Assembly (NCBI RefSeq): GCF_000242895.2
Contig: NC_021171.1
Coordinates: 4,126,001 to 4,190,000, forward strand
Direction of reading: 5' to 3'
Length of the DNA stretch: 64,000 nt
Source of the DNA: Bacillus sp. 1NLA3E
GTDB taxonomy: Bacteria; Bacillota; Bacilli; Bacillales; Cytobacillaceae
Below, one piece after another: positions 1 to 8,268 of the stretch. The stretch's first letter is position 1. Each line of letters begins with the position of its first letter. The notes under the pieces are model-generated. The model saw nothing but the letters and a program-made list of their open reading frames with translations, was not told the DNA's origin and made no database searches. The position numbers and the translations under genes are program-made.

Positions 1-464
1 ATTCCTTTTAAGATAGAACTCACTTTTACATTTCTGCCATTCATTTTTGTAAAAATAGAATCTTCCATGGCATCTAAACTGATATTTACCCGCTTCAATC
101 CAGCTTCTTTTAAATACTTAGAATAAAGAGGAAGATAATATCCGTTAGTCGTTAAAGCAATATCATTAATTCCAGAAATACCAGATAATTTATTAATTAA
201 ATCTGGAAGGTTTTTTCGAAGTAATGGTTCTCCGCCTGTGATCCTCAATTTATTGACCCCTAACAGGGCAAATGCCTGAACGATCCTTTCAATTTCCTGA
301 AAGGATAATAATTCTTCCCTATTTAAAAAGGAACGATGGGCATACTCTTTTTCCGGCATGCAATAGGCACAGCGAAAATTACATTGATCAATCACCGAAA
401 TACGTAAGTCACGTAACGGTCTATCAAGAGAATCTATCAGGTTATCCATTGTTTTCATGTTCAT
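1..464 (-). CDS. moaA: GTP 3',8-cyclase MoaA, N-terminal part (cut by window edge)
   Basis: Radical SAM enzyme of the first step of molybdenum cofactor synthesis (GTP to 3',8-cyclo-GTP). The visible ~154 residues start MNMKTMDN and carry the radical SAM cysteine motif CNFRCAYC near residue 27, followed by the family's ITGGEPLLR segment. The C-terminal half, with the second FeS cluster, lies off the window. The ATG at 464 follows AAGGAG with 4 nt spacing; an in-frame ATG at 458 is also possible. It lies 144 nt after moeA on the same strand and probably belongs to the Moco/molybdoenzyme cluster that begins at 7.5 kb. Confidence 0.93.
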   Translation of the reverse strand, partial: MNMKTMDNLIDSLDRPLRDLRISVIDQCNFRCAYCMPEKEYAHRSFLNREELLSFQEIERIVQAFALLGVNKLRITGGEPLLRKNLPDLINKLSGISGINDIALTTNGYYLPLYSKYLKEAGLKRVNISLDAMEDSIFTKMNGRNVKVSSILKG

Positions 465-608
465 AGTTCTCCTTACTTAGTCTAGCCTCAGGAACTTTGT
501 TTTTTTATACTAACTCAATAAAATTACTTATAAATGCCCAATCAACTATAATGATTCTCTATTTCGATTTCTCTAAATGATCGATAAACCTATTTTTTTC
601 ACCTCTCT

Positions 609-1874
609 CTAATTCAAAGGAAATGAACTTCCTTCATCCTCAAGCAATAATACTTGTACCTGGTCTCCCTTTTGAAATCCCCGTTCCCCACCAGGTAATA
701 CGGTTAATGAATCGGTATGAGCTAAACTCATCACCACATTGGATTTATCGATACCTGCAGGGTCAACAAGTAATTTTCCATTTTCAAAATACAGCTTACT
801 TCGAACAAACCTTGTTAATGGATTTGCTCTTGGAAAATCAACATTCAATTGTGCAACTCCAGCTCTTAGATGAGTATTTTCACAAAAAAGCATTTTCCTT
901 ATCACTGGCCTAGTAAATAACTCGAAACCTACATAACTGGCAGAAGGGTTTCCAGAAAGCCCGAATAGAAATTTCCCTTTCAGTATCGCTACCGTTGTGA
1001 CACTGCCTGGACGCATGGCTACTTTATTAAATAGAACCTTTCCATTTAATCTCTTGTACACCTCTGGCATTAAATCATAATCTCCGACAGAAACGCCTCC
1101 AGTTGTGACCAACATATCGACATCTTTAAGTGCTGCATCCACTGCATTCGTACAAGTATCCAAAACATCGGGTAATTTTCCTAAATAGACTGGTTCTCCG
1201 CCGGCTCTCCTGATTTGAGAGGCGATCATAAATGAGTTACTATTTCTGATCTTTCCATCTTGCAGGGGTTCATCTATATCCAGGAGTTCAGAACCCGTTA
1301 CAAAAATTCCTATTTTGGGTTTTACGGCAACTCGAACTTTTGTATAACCGAAGGTAGCAAGGACAGCCATCACCCCCGGATTAATCCTTGTTCCTTTTTT
1401 TAGGATCATTTCTCCTTTTTTTGTTTCTTCTCCCTGATAGGAAATATGATCCCCATCCTTCACCTTGCGTTTGATGGTGATATATTTTTCTCCGTTTTTT
1501 TCTACTTCTTTCACGGCTTCCAGCATAATAATGGCATCACAGCCCTTTGGTACCTTCGTTCCGGTCATGATTCTGGTTGTTTCAAAAGGTCCTATTTCCT
1601 TAACAGCCACCATTCCAGCCCCAAGCTTTTCTATTACTTTGAATTCAATAGGCTGATGGGATGAAGCCTCTAAGGTATCCTTTGACCGAAGGGCATAGCC
1701 ATCAAATGCTGACCGTGTAAACAATGGCACATCATTTGTAGCAAGGATATCTTCTCCAAGAAATCGTTGATCACAATCATTGATAGAAATTACCTCTGTT
1801 TTCCCTTCCATGAAATGATCGATTATTTTATTAACCGCCTGATTAATTTGGATCGGTGTTCTTTTCTCCACCAT
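609..1874 (-). CDS. moeA: molybdopterin molybdenumtransferase MoeA
   Basis: Inserts molybdate into adenylylated molybdopterin, the last common step of Moco synthesis (cytoplasm). 421 residues, full length for the family. Visible marks are the N-terminal RSAFDGYAL segment, TTGGVSVGDYD in the MogA-like domain, MRPGSV and the LSGNPSAS loop, then the C-terminal beta domain. The ATG follows GAGGTG with 7 nt spacing. It lies between tatA and moaA in the molybdoenzyme cluster, which suggests cofactor supply for the reductase encoded upstream. A hairpin terminator precedes it, so it may also have its own promoter. Confidence 0.95.
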   Translation of the reverse strand: MVEKRTPIQINQAVNKIIDHFMEGKTEVISINDCDQRFLGEDILATNDVPLFTRSAFDGYALRSKDTLEASSHQPIEFKVIEKLGAGMVAVKEIGPFETTRIMTGTKVPKGCDAIIMLEAVKEVEKNGEKYITIKRKVKDGDHISYQGEETKKGEMILKKGTRINPGVMAVLATFGYTKVRVAVKPKIGIFVTGSELLDIDEPLQDGKIRNSNSFMIASQIRRAGGEPVYLGKLPDVLDTCTNAVDAALKDVDMLVTTGGVSVGDYDLMPEVYKRLNGKVLFNKVAMRPGSVTTVAILKGKFLFGLSGNPSASYVGFELFTRPVIRKMLFCENTHLRAGVAQLNVDFPRANPLTRFVRSKLYFENGKLLVDPAGIDKSNVVMSLAHTDSLTVLPGGERGFQKGDQVQVLLLEDEGSSFPLN

Positions 1875-1926
1875 ATACGCTCACCTCATAAAATACTGAT
1901 AGTTATAGAAATTGTGGTCATATGAA

Positions 1927-1952
1927 AAGACCTAAAAGATGTTTTAGGTCTT
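1927..1952 (-). terminator. hairpin terminator after tatA
   Basis: Perfect 11-bp inverted repeat (AAGACCTAAAA / TTTTAGGTCTT) with a 4-nt loop, followed on the minus strand by TTTTC. It lies 41 nt after the tatA stop and would end or attenuate tatA transcripts before moeA. Confidence 0.65.
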
Positions 1953-1992
1953 ATACATACTGGGAATATTGATAAAATTTCCTACCATCCAT

Positions 1993-2229
1993 TTACTTTG
2001 TATTCAGAGTAGAATTGGTCGATTCCTCAATAGTCCTTTTTTTATCAATTGAAGAAGATACCGTCTCTTTTTCTTCATTTTCTTCGATTAATTCGTTAGT
2101 GGATTTCTTAAATTCTCTTAATGTTTGACCTACTGCACGGCCTAGTTCTGGAAGCTTTTTAGGGCCAAAAATGATAAGAGCAAGGACTAAGATCAAGATT
2201 AATCCAGGAATCCCAATATTGGATAACAT
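1993..2229 (-). CDS. tatA: twin-arginine translocase subunit TatA (copy next to moeA)
   Basis: 78-residue TatA/E-type protein: short N-terminus (MLSNIGIPG), one membrane helix ([12 protein letters not shown]), the [12 protein letters not shown] hinge, an amphipathic helix ([12 protein letters not shown]) and an acidic tail. The start at 2229 is chosen because GGAG lies 9 nt upstream and the protein then matches TatA length; an upstream in-frame start would add 36 atypical residues. It forms the pore-like part of the Tat system for folded proteins. No tatC is in the window, so it must work with TatC encoded elsewhere. The next-door Tat-signal-bearing reductase is the obvious cargo. Confidence 0.92.
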   Translation of the reverse strand: MLSNIGIPGLILILVLALIIFGPKKLPELGRAVGQTLREFKKSTNELIEENEEKETVSSSIDKKRTIEESTNSTLNTK

Positions 2230-2317
2230 AAAAACAACTCCAATTTTTATATTCATTATTTTTTTATGATTGATTTTCTTATTCCCTTTTTGAGAGAGAA
2301 CTAGTATTGCCCAAAAG

Positions 2318-2343
2318 TTTACAGTGTACAAGAACACTGTAAA
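2318..2343. promoter_or_regulatory. 10-bp inverted repeat upstream of tatA
   Basis: TTTACAGTGT-N6-ACACTGTAAA, a perfect 26-bp dyad between the two tatA genes. There is no T-run on either side, so a protein binding site is more likely than a terminator. It does not fit the FNR/CRP consensus TGTGA-N6-TCACA. Function unknown. Confidence 0.45.
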
Positions 2344-2399
2344 GACAAGTTAACTATAATAATAGTTCATTTTATAATCACTAAATTATTTTGCTCAAA

Positions 2400-2606
2400 T
2401 CACTTTTTATCAAAAATTGATTTTTCTATTTCCATGACATATTCTTTTTCATCACCAATTAATCCCTTAGTTGATTTCTTAAATTCTTTTAATGATTGGC
2501 CCATCGCCCGACCAATCTCTGGAAGTTTCTTCGGACCAAATACAATGAGAGCAAGAGTTACTATTAAAATTAAACCTGGTCCTCCAATATTTGAAATCAT
2601 GGTCAT
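2400..2606 (-). CDS. tatA: second TatA-family translocase subunit
   Basis: 68-residue TatA homologue ([11 protein letters not shown], one membrane helix, [24 protein letters not shown], charged tail), closely similar to the neighbouring 78-residue copy through the helix and hinge and different in the tail. AAAGGTG precedes the ATG at 2606; the ATG two codons later is an alternative. The pair looks like a local duplication. It follows the ferredoxin-like gene by about 20 nt, so it is probably in the reductase operon and serves export of the reductase. Confidence 0.9.
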   Translation of the reverse strand: MTMISNIGGPGLILIVTLALIVFGPKKLPEIGRAMGQSLKEFKKSTKGLIGDEKEYVMEIEKSIFDKK

Positions 2607-2627
2607 TCACACCTTTATATTTTGAAT

Positions 2628-3536
2628 TCATGTGACGAAAGAACTCCTTTTTCGTTTTGAACATGAAACACATTGTTCTTCGTTTTCACGTAGTGTTTCA
2701 AATTGTTCATGACAAATACAACATTGTTTTTGATAAATAGAATAATGGATATCTTTTACTTCAGAAATATGTTCATCCAACCTGATAGCATTTTCCGGAC
2801 ATATATCCACACATAACCGACAGGAAGAACAAGATTGGGCAGCAATCGAAAAAGTAGTCTCTAATTTACTGAAACATTTTTTCTCACAAAGAAGTTCACA
2901 AGCTTTGCATAATGTACATTTTTCGGGATCTAATGATATATTTGTAAATTGATAACAAGGATAATATTTTGTTACGTCTAATTGTTTATGATTAAATCGC
3001 CAGTTTACAGGAGTTACTTGTTTCAAAAAAGATTGGCTTTCCTTTTTCCATAGAGAAAAAAGCTCTCTGCGTGAATATACTTCTTCATTTTTTTCTAATG
3101 CTTTATTTAAAACACAAAAAGTATCTTCACCTAGTTGATTTAGAATCAAGTTTACTGCTTCTACTCTCTCCTTCAAAGGGCCCGTTAACGAAGAATCCTC
3201 ATAAATAATTTCTCTGACACCTTTTTTGAAAAGTATCAACATTTCCTTAACAGTAGGCAAATGATCAGTTGAAATTAAGAGTTTATTTTGAATAACGGCT
3301 CTTTTTGGGAATATACCTGCAACTGCTTGAACTGGGCAGGCGGCAATACAATTACCACATTCATTACACTTATTTCTCTGGATAATAGGACGATTATTTT
3401 CAAGAGTGATAGCATTATTTTCGCAAACCTCGAGACATCTTAAACAAGTGGAACGAGGACTCTTATACCGAGTACATGATGCTAAAACTTCATATTGATA
3501 ATCAAGACTTTCTACCCATTTGCTTAATAAACCCAT
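2628..3536 (-). CDS. multi-cluster 4Fe-4S ferredoxin-like protein of the molybdoenzyme operon
   Basis: 302 residues with four 4Fe-4S-type cysteine groups, two in each half: CLRCLEVCENN and CNECGNCIAACP in the first 70 residues, CTLCKACELLCEKKC and CSSCRLCVDICP near residues 200-250. The C-terminus has two Cys pairs (CCIC and CVSC) resembling a zinc ribbon. The ~120-residue centre has no FeS motif. GAGGTGG sits 5 nt before the ATG at 3536; an in-frame GTG 9 nt upstream overlaps this site and is unlikely. There is no signal peptide, so it is probably cytoplasmic. It lies between the membrane anchor gene and tatA; a role in electron transfer or in maturation of the reductase is inferred. No family name assigned. 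Confidence 0.75.
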   Translation of the reverse strand: MGLLSKWVESLDYQYEVLASCTRYKSPRSTCLRCLEVCENNAITLENNRPIIQRNKCNECGNCIAACPVQAVAGIFPKRAVIQNKLLISTDHLPTVKEMLILFKKGVREIIYEDSSLTGPLKERVEAVNLILNQLGEDTFCVLNKALEKNEEVYSRRELFSLWKKESQSFLKQVTPVNWRFNHKQLDVTKYYPCYQFTNISLDPEKCTLCKACELLCEKKCFSKLETTFSIAAQSCSSCRLCVDICPENAIRLDEHISEVKDIHYSIYQKQCCICHEQFETLRENEEQCVSCSKRKRSSFVT

Positions 3537-3688
3537 CTTGACCACCTCTTCAAAATGATCCTGGTTGGGAAATGATCAGGCACTCCATACTTAACTAATA
3601 GTGGAAGGGGTTGTTGCAAACGAAATGAATTCTTTCCAAAGCAACACCCCTCGTTTGTAAAATGAAACTTAAATTGTAAACGTTAGTA

Positions 3689-4576
3689 TTAGAATGGTGG
3701 TAATGTTCCTACTCCCACAACATACATCAATGCTCGTCCAATAACCGTACCTATCAAAACAGCAATAAAGAGCATTGTATAGATGCTTGAAATGGTTCCT
3801 TTTGCGGTAACAACTGGCTCTTCGTTCGAGCCAGAGACCTGACTTCCATTCCAATACTTGAACATCACTGTAAAAGGTAATACACAGGCTAGCAAAACAT
3901 ATAGGCCAAACCAAATAGCATATTGATTGGTAATAAGATGTAAGGCCCTCTGCAGCCTCTGAGTTGCTACCTCATCCTCAACAACCTGTCCAAGACCGGA
4001 AAGCATCCATACCGTAGAAACGATAAGAGCTAATCCACCGAAAACCGAAAGACAGACTAATGTTCTTGAGGATTTATGACTGAAATCTAAATTTCCCAAA
4101 ACAAGTGCTCCAAAAGCCCCTAAGAGAAGGGTTGTCCCCAAAAACGACATCGGAACCCAACCGGAATTCCATGCAGCCTGCGAGGGAAGAAGATAGGTCA
4201 TTGAACTAGAGGCAATCGATATGAGACCAAGTATCGTCGTAATGGAACCAAGAAGAACCCGGTTCGATTGTCGCTCTTTGAACCAGAAATAGCTATATAT
4301 AAGTGCAGCGAACGCAAAGATTCCTGAAAAAAGTACCTCACGACTTAACCAAGAACTTCCCAAATGTCGCAAGGAGTTCGCTGCGTGCAATGGATTTCCT
4401 AAATGCATAAGTGATGAAAAAATTCCAACGACAGTCAAAGGAAATATTGATATCCCTAGAATACGGGCCATCTTTGAGGTTGCGGATCGACTTTTTTGGT
4501 CAATTAATGTGACAGCCAATGCCAAACCACATGCTAACTGTAAAGCGATTGTAAATAGTACCAAGGGCCATTCCAT
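3689..4576 (-). CDS. DmsC-type membrane anchor subunit
   Basis: 295-residue polytopic membrane protein with about eight hydrophobic helices, matching the DMSO reductase anchor family (DmsC). It oxidises menaquinol and passes electrons to the FeS subunit. The ATG at 4576 has AAAGGTGG 8 nt upstream; the in-frame GTG at 4588 lies inside that ribosome binding site and is rejected. It follows the FeS subunit gene by 17 nt in the order catalytic-FeS-anchor expected for this family. The true substrate of the enzyme cannot be told from the anchor. Confidence 0.87.
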   Translation of the reverse strand: MEWPLVLFTIALQLACGLALAVTLIDQKSRSATSKMARILGISIFPLTVVGIFSSLMHLGNPLHAANSLRHLGSSWLSREVLFSGIFAFAALIYSYFWFKERQSNRVLLGSITTILGLISIASSSMTYLLPSQAAWNSGWVPMSFLGTTLLLGAFGALVLGNLDFSHKSSRTLVCLSVFGGLALIVSTVWMLSGLGQVVEDEVATQRLQRALHLITNQYAIWFGLYVLLACVLPFTVMFKYWNGSQVSGSNEEPVVTAKGTISSIYTMLFIAVLIGTVIGRALMYVVGVGTLPPF

Positions 4577-4593
4577 AAAAAATTCCACCTTTC

Positions 4594-5151
4594 TTATCCC
4601 TTCATTGCTTCAGGTTTTACTTTGTAGCGGGTTGAAGGTTTGGAGATACCAGGTGAGGGAAGGTTGTGAATCGAAATTGTAGAACCTGGCCGATTTTCAA
4701 AATCAGACAACTTTCCAATTTCAATGGCACGCGTTGGGCATGCACTTACACAAGCTGGAAGCTCCCCTTCTTTCACATTATCAATACACATGTTACACTT
4801 TCTCACCTTACCCACTTCTTCGTTAAACTGTGGAGCCCCATACGGGCATGCCCAAGTACAATAACGGCATCCAATACAGAGATCTGGATTATGCACGACA
4901 ATACCATCTTCACGCTTGGTGTATGCCCCTGCTGGGCAGGCTTTTACACATTGTGGATCTTCACAATGGTTGCAAGACATAGAAATGTTATATACAAAGA
5001 TTTTAGGGTACTCTCCTACCTCAAAGCTTCTCACTTTACGAATCCGTTGTCCCAAAGCAGCATTGTTGATATCTTTACAAGCGATTTCACAAGTCTTACA
5101 ATTGATGCATTTGGTTGTATCGACGTAAAACGCCATCTGGTCTTTCGCCAC
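4594..5151 (-). CDS. DmsB-type 4Fe-4S electron-transfer subunit
   Basis: 185 residues with the four ferredoxin cysteine groups typical of DmsB/NrfC-like subunits: CINCKTCEIACK, CNHCEDPQCVKACP, CIGCRYCTWACP and CNMCIDN...CVSACP. It carries electrons from the membrane anchor to the molybdenum subunit. It has no signal peptide and would be exported bound to the Tat-tagged catalytic subunit. The start is a GTG with GGAGG 8 nt upstream. It sits 17 nt after the catalytic gene and 17 nt before the anchor gene, in one operon. Confidence 0.93.
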   Translation of the reverse strand: MAKDQMAFYVDTTKCINCKTCEIACKDINNAALGQRIRKVRSFEVGEYPKIFVYNISMSCNHCEDPQCVKACPAGAYTKREDGIVVHNPDLCIGCRYCTWACPYGAPQFNEEVGKVRKCNMCIDNVKEGELPACVSACPTRAIEIGKLSDFENRPGSTISIHNLPSPGISKPSTRYKVKPEAMKG

Positions 5152-5168
5152 GACTTTACCCTCCTCTT

Positions 5169-7511
5169 TTAGAGTTTCTTAACTTGTACCAAGTTAGTAT
5201 GTTGACCGTTACCATGGGCAAGAGGTGTAGGACGTTGACTGGTAAGAATATTAATACATCCTCTTTGACAAACTCCTTTATCGTCAGGAGTATACCAAGC
5301 GCCTTGAGGAATGGACACAACCCCCGGACGAATTCTCTTGGTGATACGAACAGGGATCACTAGCGCTCCACGGTCATTGTACACTTTGGCCTTATCTCCA
5401 TCTTGCAGTCCGCGAGCTTGAGCATCTTCAGGGTTAATCCACATCTGTTGCGGCTCAGCCTCTTCCATCCACGGAGTTTCATCCCAAGTTGAATGGGTAC
5501 GCCTTTTAATATGTGGTCCAAAACACTGGAGCGGATATTTTTCTCTGAGCGAATCCTCAGGCCCCTCTGCGGCAGGAGTGTATTTAGGAACTCCAGGAAT
5601 TTCATCGTTTTTCATATCAAAGAGTGTTTTTGAGAAAATCTCAATTTTCCCTGAAGGGGTTTGGAATGGATTGTTGGCTGGATCCTTAATCTCTTTTTCG
5701 TATGAGACGTATTCCCTGGCATCACTTCGATAGAGGCCCTTCTTCTTAAGTTCTTCCCAGCTTGGGAATTGAGGGTCTGCTTTCTGTGCATCCGCAACCA
5801 GCTGTTTCATCCAATCCTCTTGGGTCTTTCCTTCGGTAAATTTCTCCCCAAGGCCCAGTTTCTCAGCTACTTTACTCATCCACCAGTAATCGTGCTTACA
5901 TTCGCCGGGTGGTTCAATGACCTTATTTCCAAACAGGATATAGTTTTCACCTGTCCACGGAAAGCCAAAGTCATACCGTTCAAAGGCATGGTCAGACGGC
6001 AAAAGAATATCTGCAAACTTTGCACTTGGTGTCATAAACTGTTCCGATACTACGATATATTCTAGTTTACTTTCGTCTTCTAGGATTTTAATCGTTTTAT
6101 TAATATCCGCGTGCTGATTGACTAACGTGTTGCTGCCTAAATTCCACATGAACTTAAGATTGCTCTTCAGCGGACCATTCTGAACTCCGTCTTTTTCAGT
6201 CATCTCGGTTCCTCGAACCACAGCATCCGTCCACATGAACACGGAGATTTGTGTTTCCACAGGATTGTCTCCTGTAGGTAATTCGCCGACATCTAATCCT
6301 AATTTACGGCCACCTTCGCCGCCGCCCCAGCCGCCGCCGAGAATTCCAATGTTCCCTGTCATTGCGGCAAGAACAATACCAGCGCGTACAGAAGATTCAC
6401 CTTGTGCGTGACGCTGTGGGCCAAGACCTTGCAACAACTGAGCAGGTTTTGTTGTCGCATACTCTCTTGCCAGATTTTTGATAGTATTGGCATCGATTCC
6501 CGTAATAGCAGCAGCCCACTCAGGAGTCTTTGTCTGTCCATCTGTAGTTCCTAAAATATAACTTTTATAAGAATTCCCCGATGGAACTCCTTCAGGCATA
6601 TGCTCTTCATCAAAGCCGATTGTATATTTATCCAAGAAAGCTTGATCATGTAAATTTTCTGTAATAATGACATAAGCCATAGCAGAGAATAAAGCCGTAT
6701 CGGTTGATGGAACGATTGGAATCCACTGATCCCCAAACGTTGCAGCAGATTCAGTATAACGAGGATCGATAACAATAACTTTGGCACCGGCCTTTTTCGC
6801 TTTTGCCAGATAGTAGTTTGAGTTCGTCTCAAAGACAGTTTCAGCTGGATTAAATCCACTTAAAATAATAAGTTTTGAATGATGCAAAGTTTGATAACTA
6901 TTGGTATCCCGGTATCCCGTCACGAAGGGAGCGGTGTATTTTAAACAGGCGGAACTATAGGAACCATAATAGCCAAGATAACCACCCATCATATTCATTA
7001 ACCGCTTGGCACTAGTTCTTCCGGCCATGGCTCCTTCGTCCCCAGTGGCATAATTAACATAAACTGAGTGTGGTCCGTATTGATCTACTATTTTTTTGAG
7101 ATTTTTGGCTATAAGGTCTGTTGCCTCATCCCAAGTAATTCTCTCAAACTTACCTTCACCGCGTTTACCCACTCTCTTCATAGGGTATTTCAAGCGGTCT
7201 GGATGATAAACGCGGTTACGGGTTGCACGCCCTTTAAGACAAGCACGTAACTGTGGATTATTTTCCAAGTCCGGTCTATCATCAGTTGTAATTCTTACAA
7301 CTACACCATCTTTTACATGGGCTTTGATCTGACAACGGCCCCCACAGTTGTGATTACATAATACTGGAATAACTTGTGTACCCTCGTCAGTATTGACTGC
7401 TGAAGCTAATTGTTCTTTTGTGAGAACTTCCCACGTTCCTGAGACTGCCACCGTTCCTGCAACACTTCCGGATAATTTGAGGAAGGTTCTTCGGTCAAGT
7501 TTAATACTCAT
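5169..7511 (-). CDS. Tat-exported molybdopterin oxidoreductase, DMSO-reductase (DmsA) type
   Basis: 780 residues. The N-terminus has a twin-arginine signal (DRRTFLKLSG, then a weak hydrophobic stretch). The [4Fe-4S] site is C52, C56, C60 and C91 (the last in ACLKGR). The bis-MGD binding domains follow, and the YSSA segment at 185-188 probably supplies the molybdenum ligand serine, as in DmsA. ATG 7511 is preceded by GGAGGAACAGGA; a longer in-frame start would bury the Tat signal. First gene of the cluster. The family reduces DMSO, N-oxides or sulfur/halogen oxyanions; which one applies here cannot be decided. No TorD/DmsD-type chaperone gene is nearby. Confidence 0.9.
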   Translation of the reverse strand: MSIKLDRRTFLKLSGSVAGTVAVSGTWEVLTKEQLASAVNTDEGTQVIPVLCNHNCGGRCQIKAHVKDGVVVRITTDDRPDLENNPQLRACLKGRATRNRVYHPDRLKYPMKRVGKRGEGKFERITWDEATDLIAKNLKKIVDQYGPHSVYVNYATGDEGAMAGRTSAKRLMNMMGGYLGYYGSYSSACLKYTAPFVTGYRDTNSYQTLHHSKLIILSGFNPAETVFETNSNYYLAKAKKAGAKVIVIDPRYTESAATFGDQWIPIVPSTDTALFSAMAYVIITENLHDQAFLDKYTIGFDEEHMPEGVPSGNSYKSYILGTTDGQTKTPEWAAAITGIDANTIKNLAREYATTKPAQLLQGLGPQRHAQGESSVRAGIVLAAMTGNIGILGGGWGGGEGGRKLGLDVGELPTGDNPVETQISVFMWTDAVVRGTEMTEKDGVQNGPLKSNLKFMWNLGSNTLVNQHADINKTIKILEDESKLEYIVVSEQFMTPSAKFADILLPSDHAFERYDFGFPWTGENYILFGNKVIEPPGECKHDYWWMSKVAEKLGLGEKFTEGKTQEDWMKQLVADAQKADPQFPSWEELKKKGLYRSDAREYVSYEKEIKDPANNPFQTPSGKIEIFSKTLFDMKNDEIPGVPKYTPAAEGPEDSLREKYPLQCFGPHIKRRTHSTWDETPWMEEAEPQQMWINPEDAQARGLQDGDKAKVYNDRGALVIPVRITKRIRPGVVSIPQGAWYTPDDKGVCQRGCINILTSQRPTPLAHGNGQHTNLVQVKKL

Positions 7512-7596
7512 TCCTGTTCCTCCGATACTAACATTTTTGCTTCTGTAAACCACGACAAACCTAAAACGCTCTCGTTTCAAATAAGCAAAGTCTTTG

Positions 7597-7701
7597 TTAC
7601 GGACTTTTGATTGTTTTTAGGAATGGTTCTCCGCAGTCTGTATAACCTTTTGTTTCCGCTGGTCTGTTGTACAAATCAATTCGATTGTAGACTGTAACTA
7701 T
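7597..7701 (-). other. possible 34-codon ORF with an ATA in the start position
   Basis: An open frame, read as MVTVYNRIDLYNRPAETK then GYTDCGEPFLKTIKSP, begins with ATA exactly 5 nt after a good GGAGGTG ribosome binding site. It ends 85 nt upstream of the catalytic reductase gene. Either the ATG was mutated (a dead leader gene) or a rare start codon is used. No homologue recognised. Confidence 0.25.
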
Positions 7702-7806
7702 GTTTTCACCTCCAACTGTACATACCTCCTTGTATATATTTCTATGTGGTTTTTAGAAGCTTTTTTAGTTTATCAGTGTTGCTTAGTATAGCTCAACAAA
7801 CCCAGC

Positions 7807-7829
7807 AATTTATTAGTTACTAATAAATT
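7807..7829. promoter_or_regulatory. 10-bp palindrome upstream of the reductase operon
   Basis: AATTTATTAG-TTA-CTAATAAATT, a perfect dyad about 300 nt upstream of the catalytic gene. It could be an operator, but no clear promoter was identified beside it, and it is AT-rich. Confidence 0.35.
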
Positions 7830-7891
7830 TATTGGTCGATATCCTACACAAGGTAGAGTATTTTATTGATATTAGACTCAAAAGTGGACAC

Positions 7892-8036
7892 AGTTTACCA
7901 ACAGCTCCGGGCTTTCGAAAACGTATTCGTGATTTGGAGGAGGAAAATGCAATTTTAAAAAAGGCTATGCACTTCTTCGCGAAAGACCATCGGTAATATT
8001 CTCATTCATCTATGAGAGAAAAGAGATTAGCTGCAT
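7892..8036 (+). pseudogene. IS3-family transposase remnant (OrfA end, OrfB start)
   Basis: In one frame the DNA reads PGFRKRIRDLEEENAILKKA then MHFFAKDHR and a stop at 7994-7996, the typical C-terminus of an IS3-family OrfA (leucine zipper, LKKAM...FAKD). It is followed by a short OrfB-like start (FSFIYERKEI) that soon stops. The rest of the element is gone. The stretch 7702-8190 otherwise holds only the palindrome at 7807 and no other gene. Confidence 0.6.
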
Positions 8037-8190
8037 TCTTTAAATGATGACTGGGAGGAACCATGTGCTTTAATAGGGCAAGCACTGTTCTATGAGGGGG
8101 GGGATCCAATTTATAGCAAGGTAGAAAGGCTCCTTTCTACCCGACTACTTAAAAGTGCAGTTGGGGAAACCGGATCATAAATAGTTTTCT

Positions 8191-8230
8191 AAAAAAAATG
8201 AGCCCTTCGTCTTGTTCAACGAATAGGCTC
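8191..8230 (-). terminator. terminator of the YheO/DauR-like regulator gene
   Basis: On the minus strand a GAGCC...GGCTC stem, extended inside by TTCGT/ACGAA, is followed by ATTTTTTTT. It lies 38 nt after the regulator stop codon. Confidence 0.75.
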
Positions 8231-8268
8231 TTATCAAATAAGTAAAGTCAATGTAAATGTAGTCCCTT

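Noticed and set aside
272-466. Plus-strand open frame at the left end
   Set aside because: Antisense to moaA, which has clear radical SAM motifs; no ribosome binding site.
2318-2343. FNR site for the anaerobic reductase cluster
   Set aside because: The dyad does not contain TGTGA-N6-TCACA. No convincing FNR box was found upstream of the catalytic gene either.
4666-5172. Long plus-strand open frame (168 codons) opposite the FeS subunit gene
   Set aside because: The minus strand encodes an unmistakable four-cluster ferredoxin subunit; the plus frame has cysteine/threonine-rich mirror composition and no family.
8041-8110. Further transposase coding sequence after the IS3 remnant
   Set aside because: Frames close at once (two adjacent stops near 8035-8045) and no IS3 OrfB motifs are seen.
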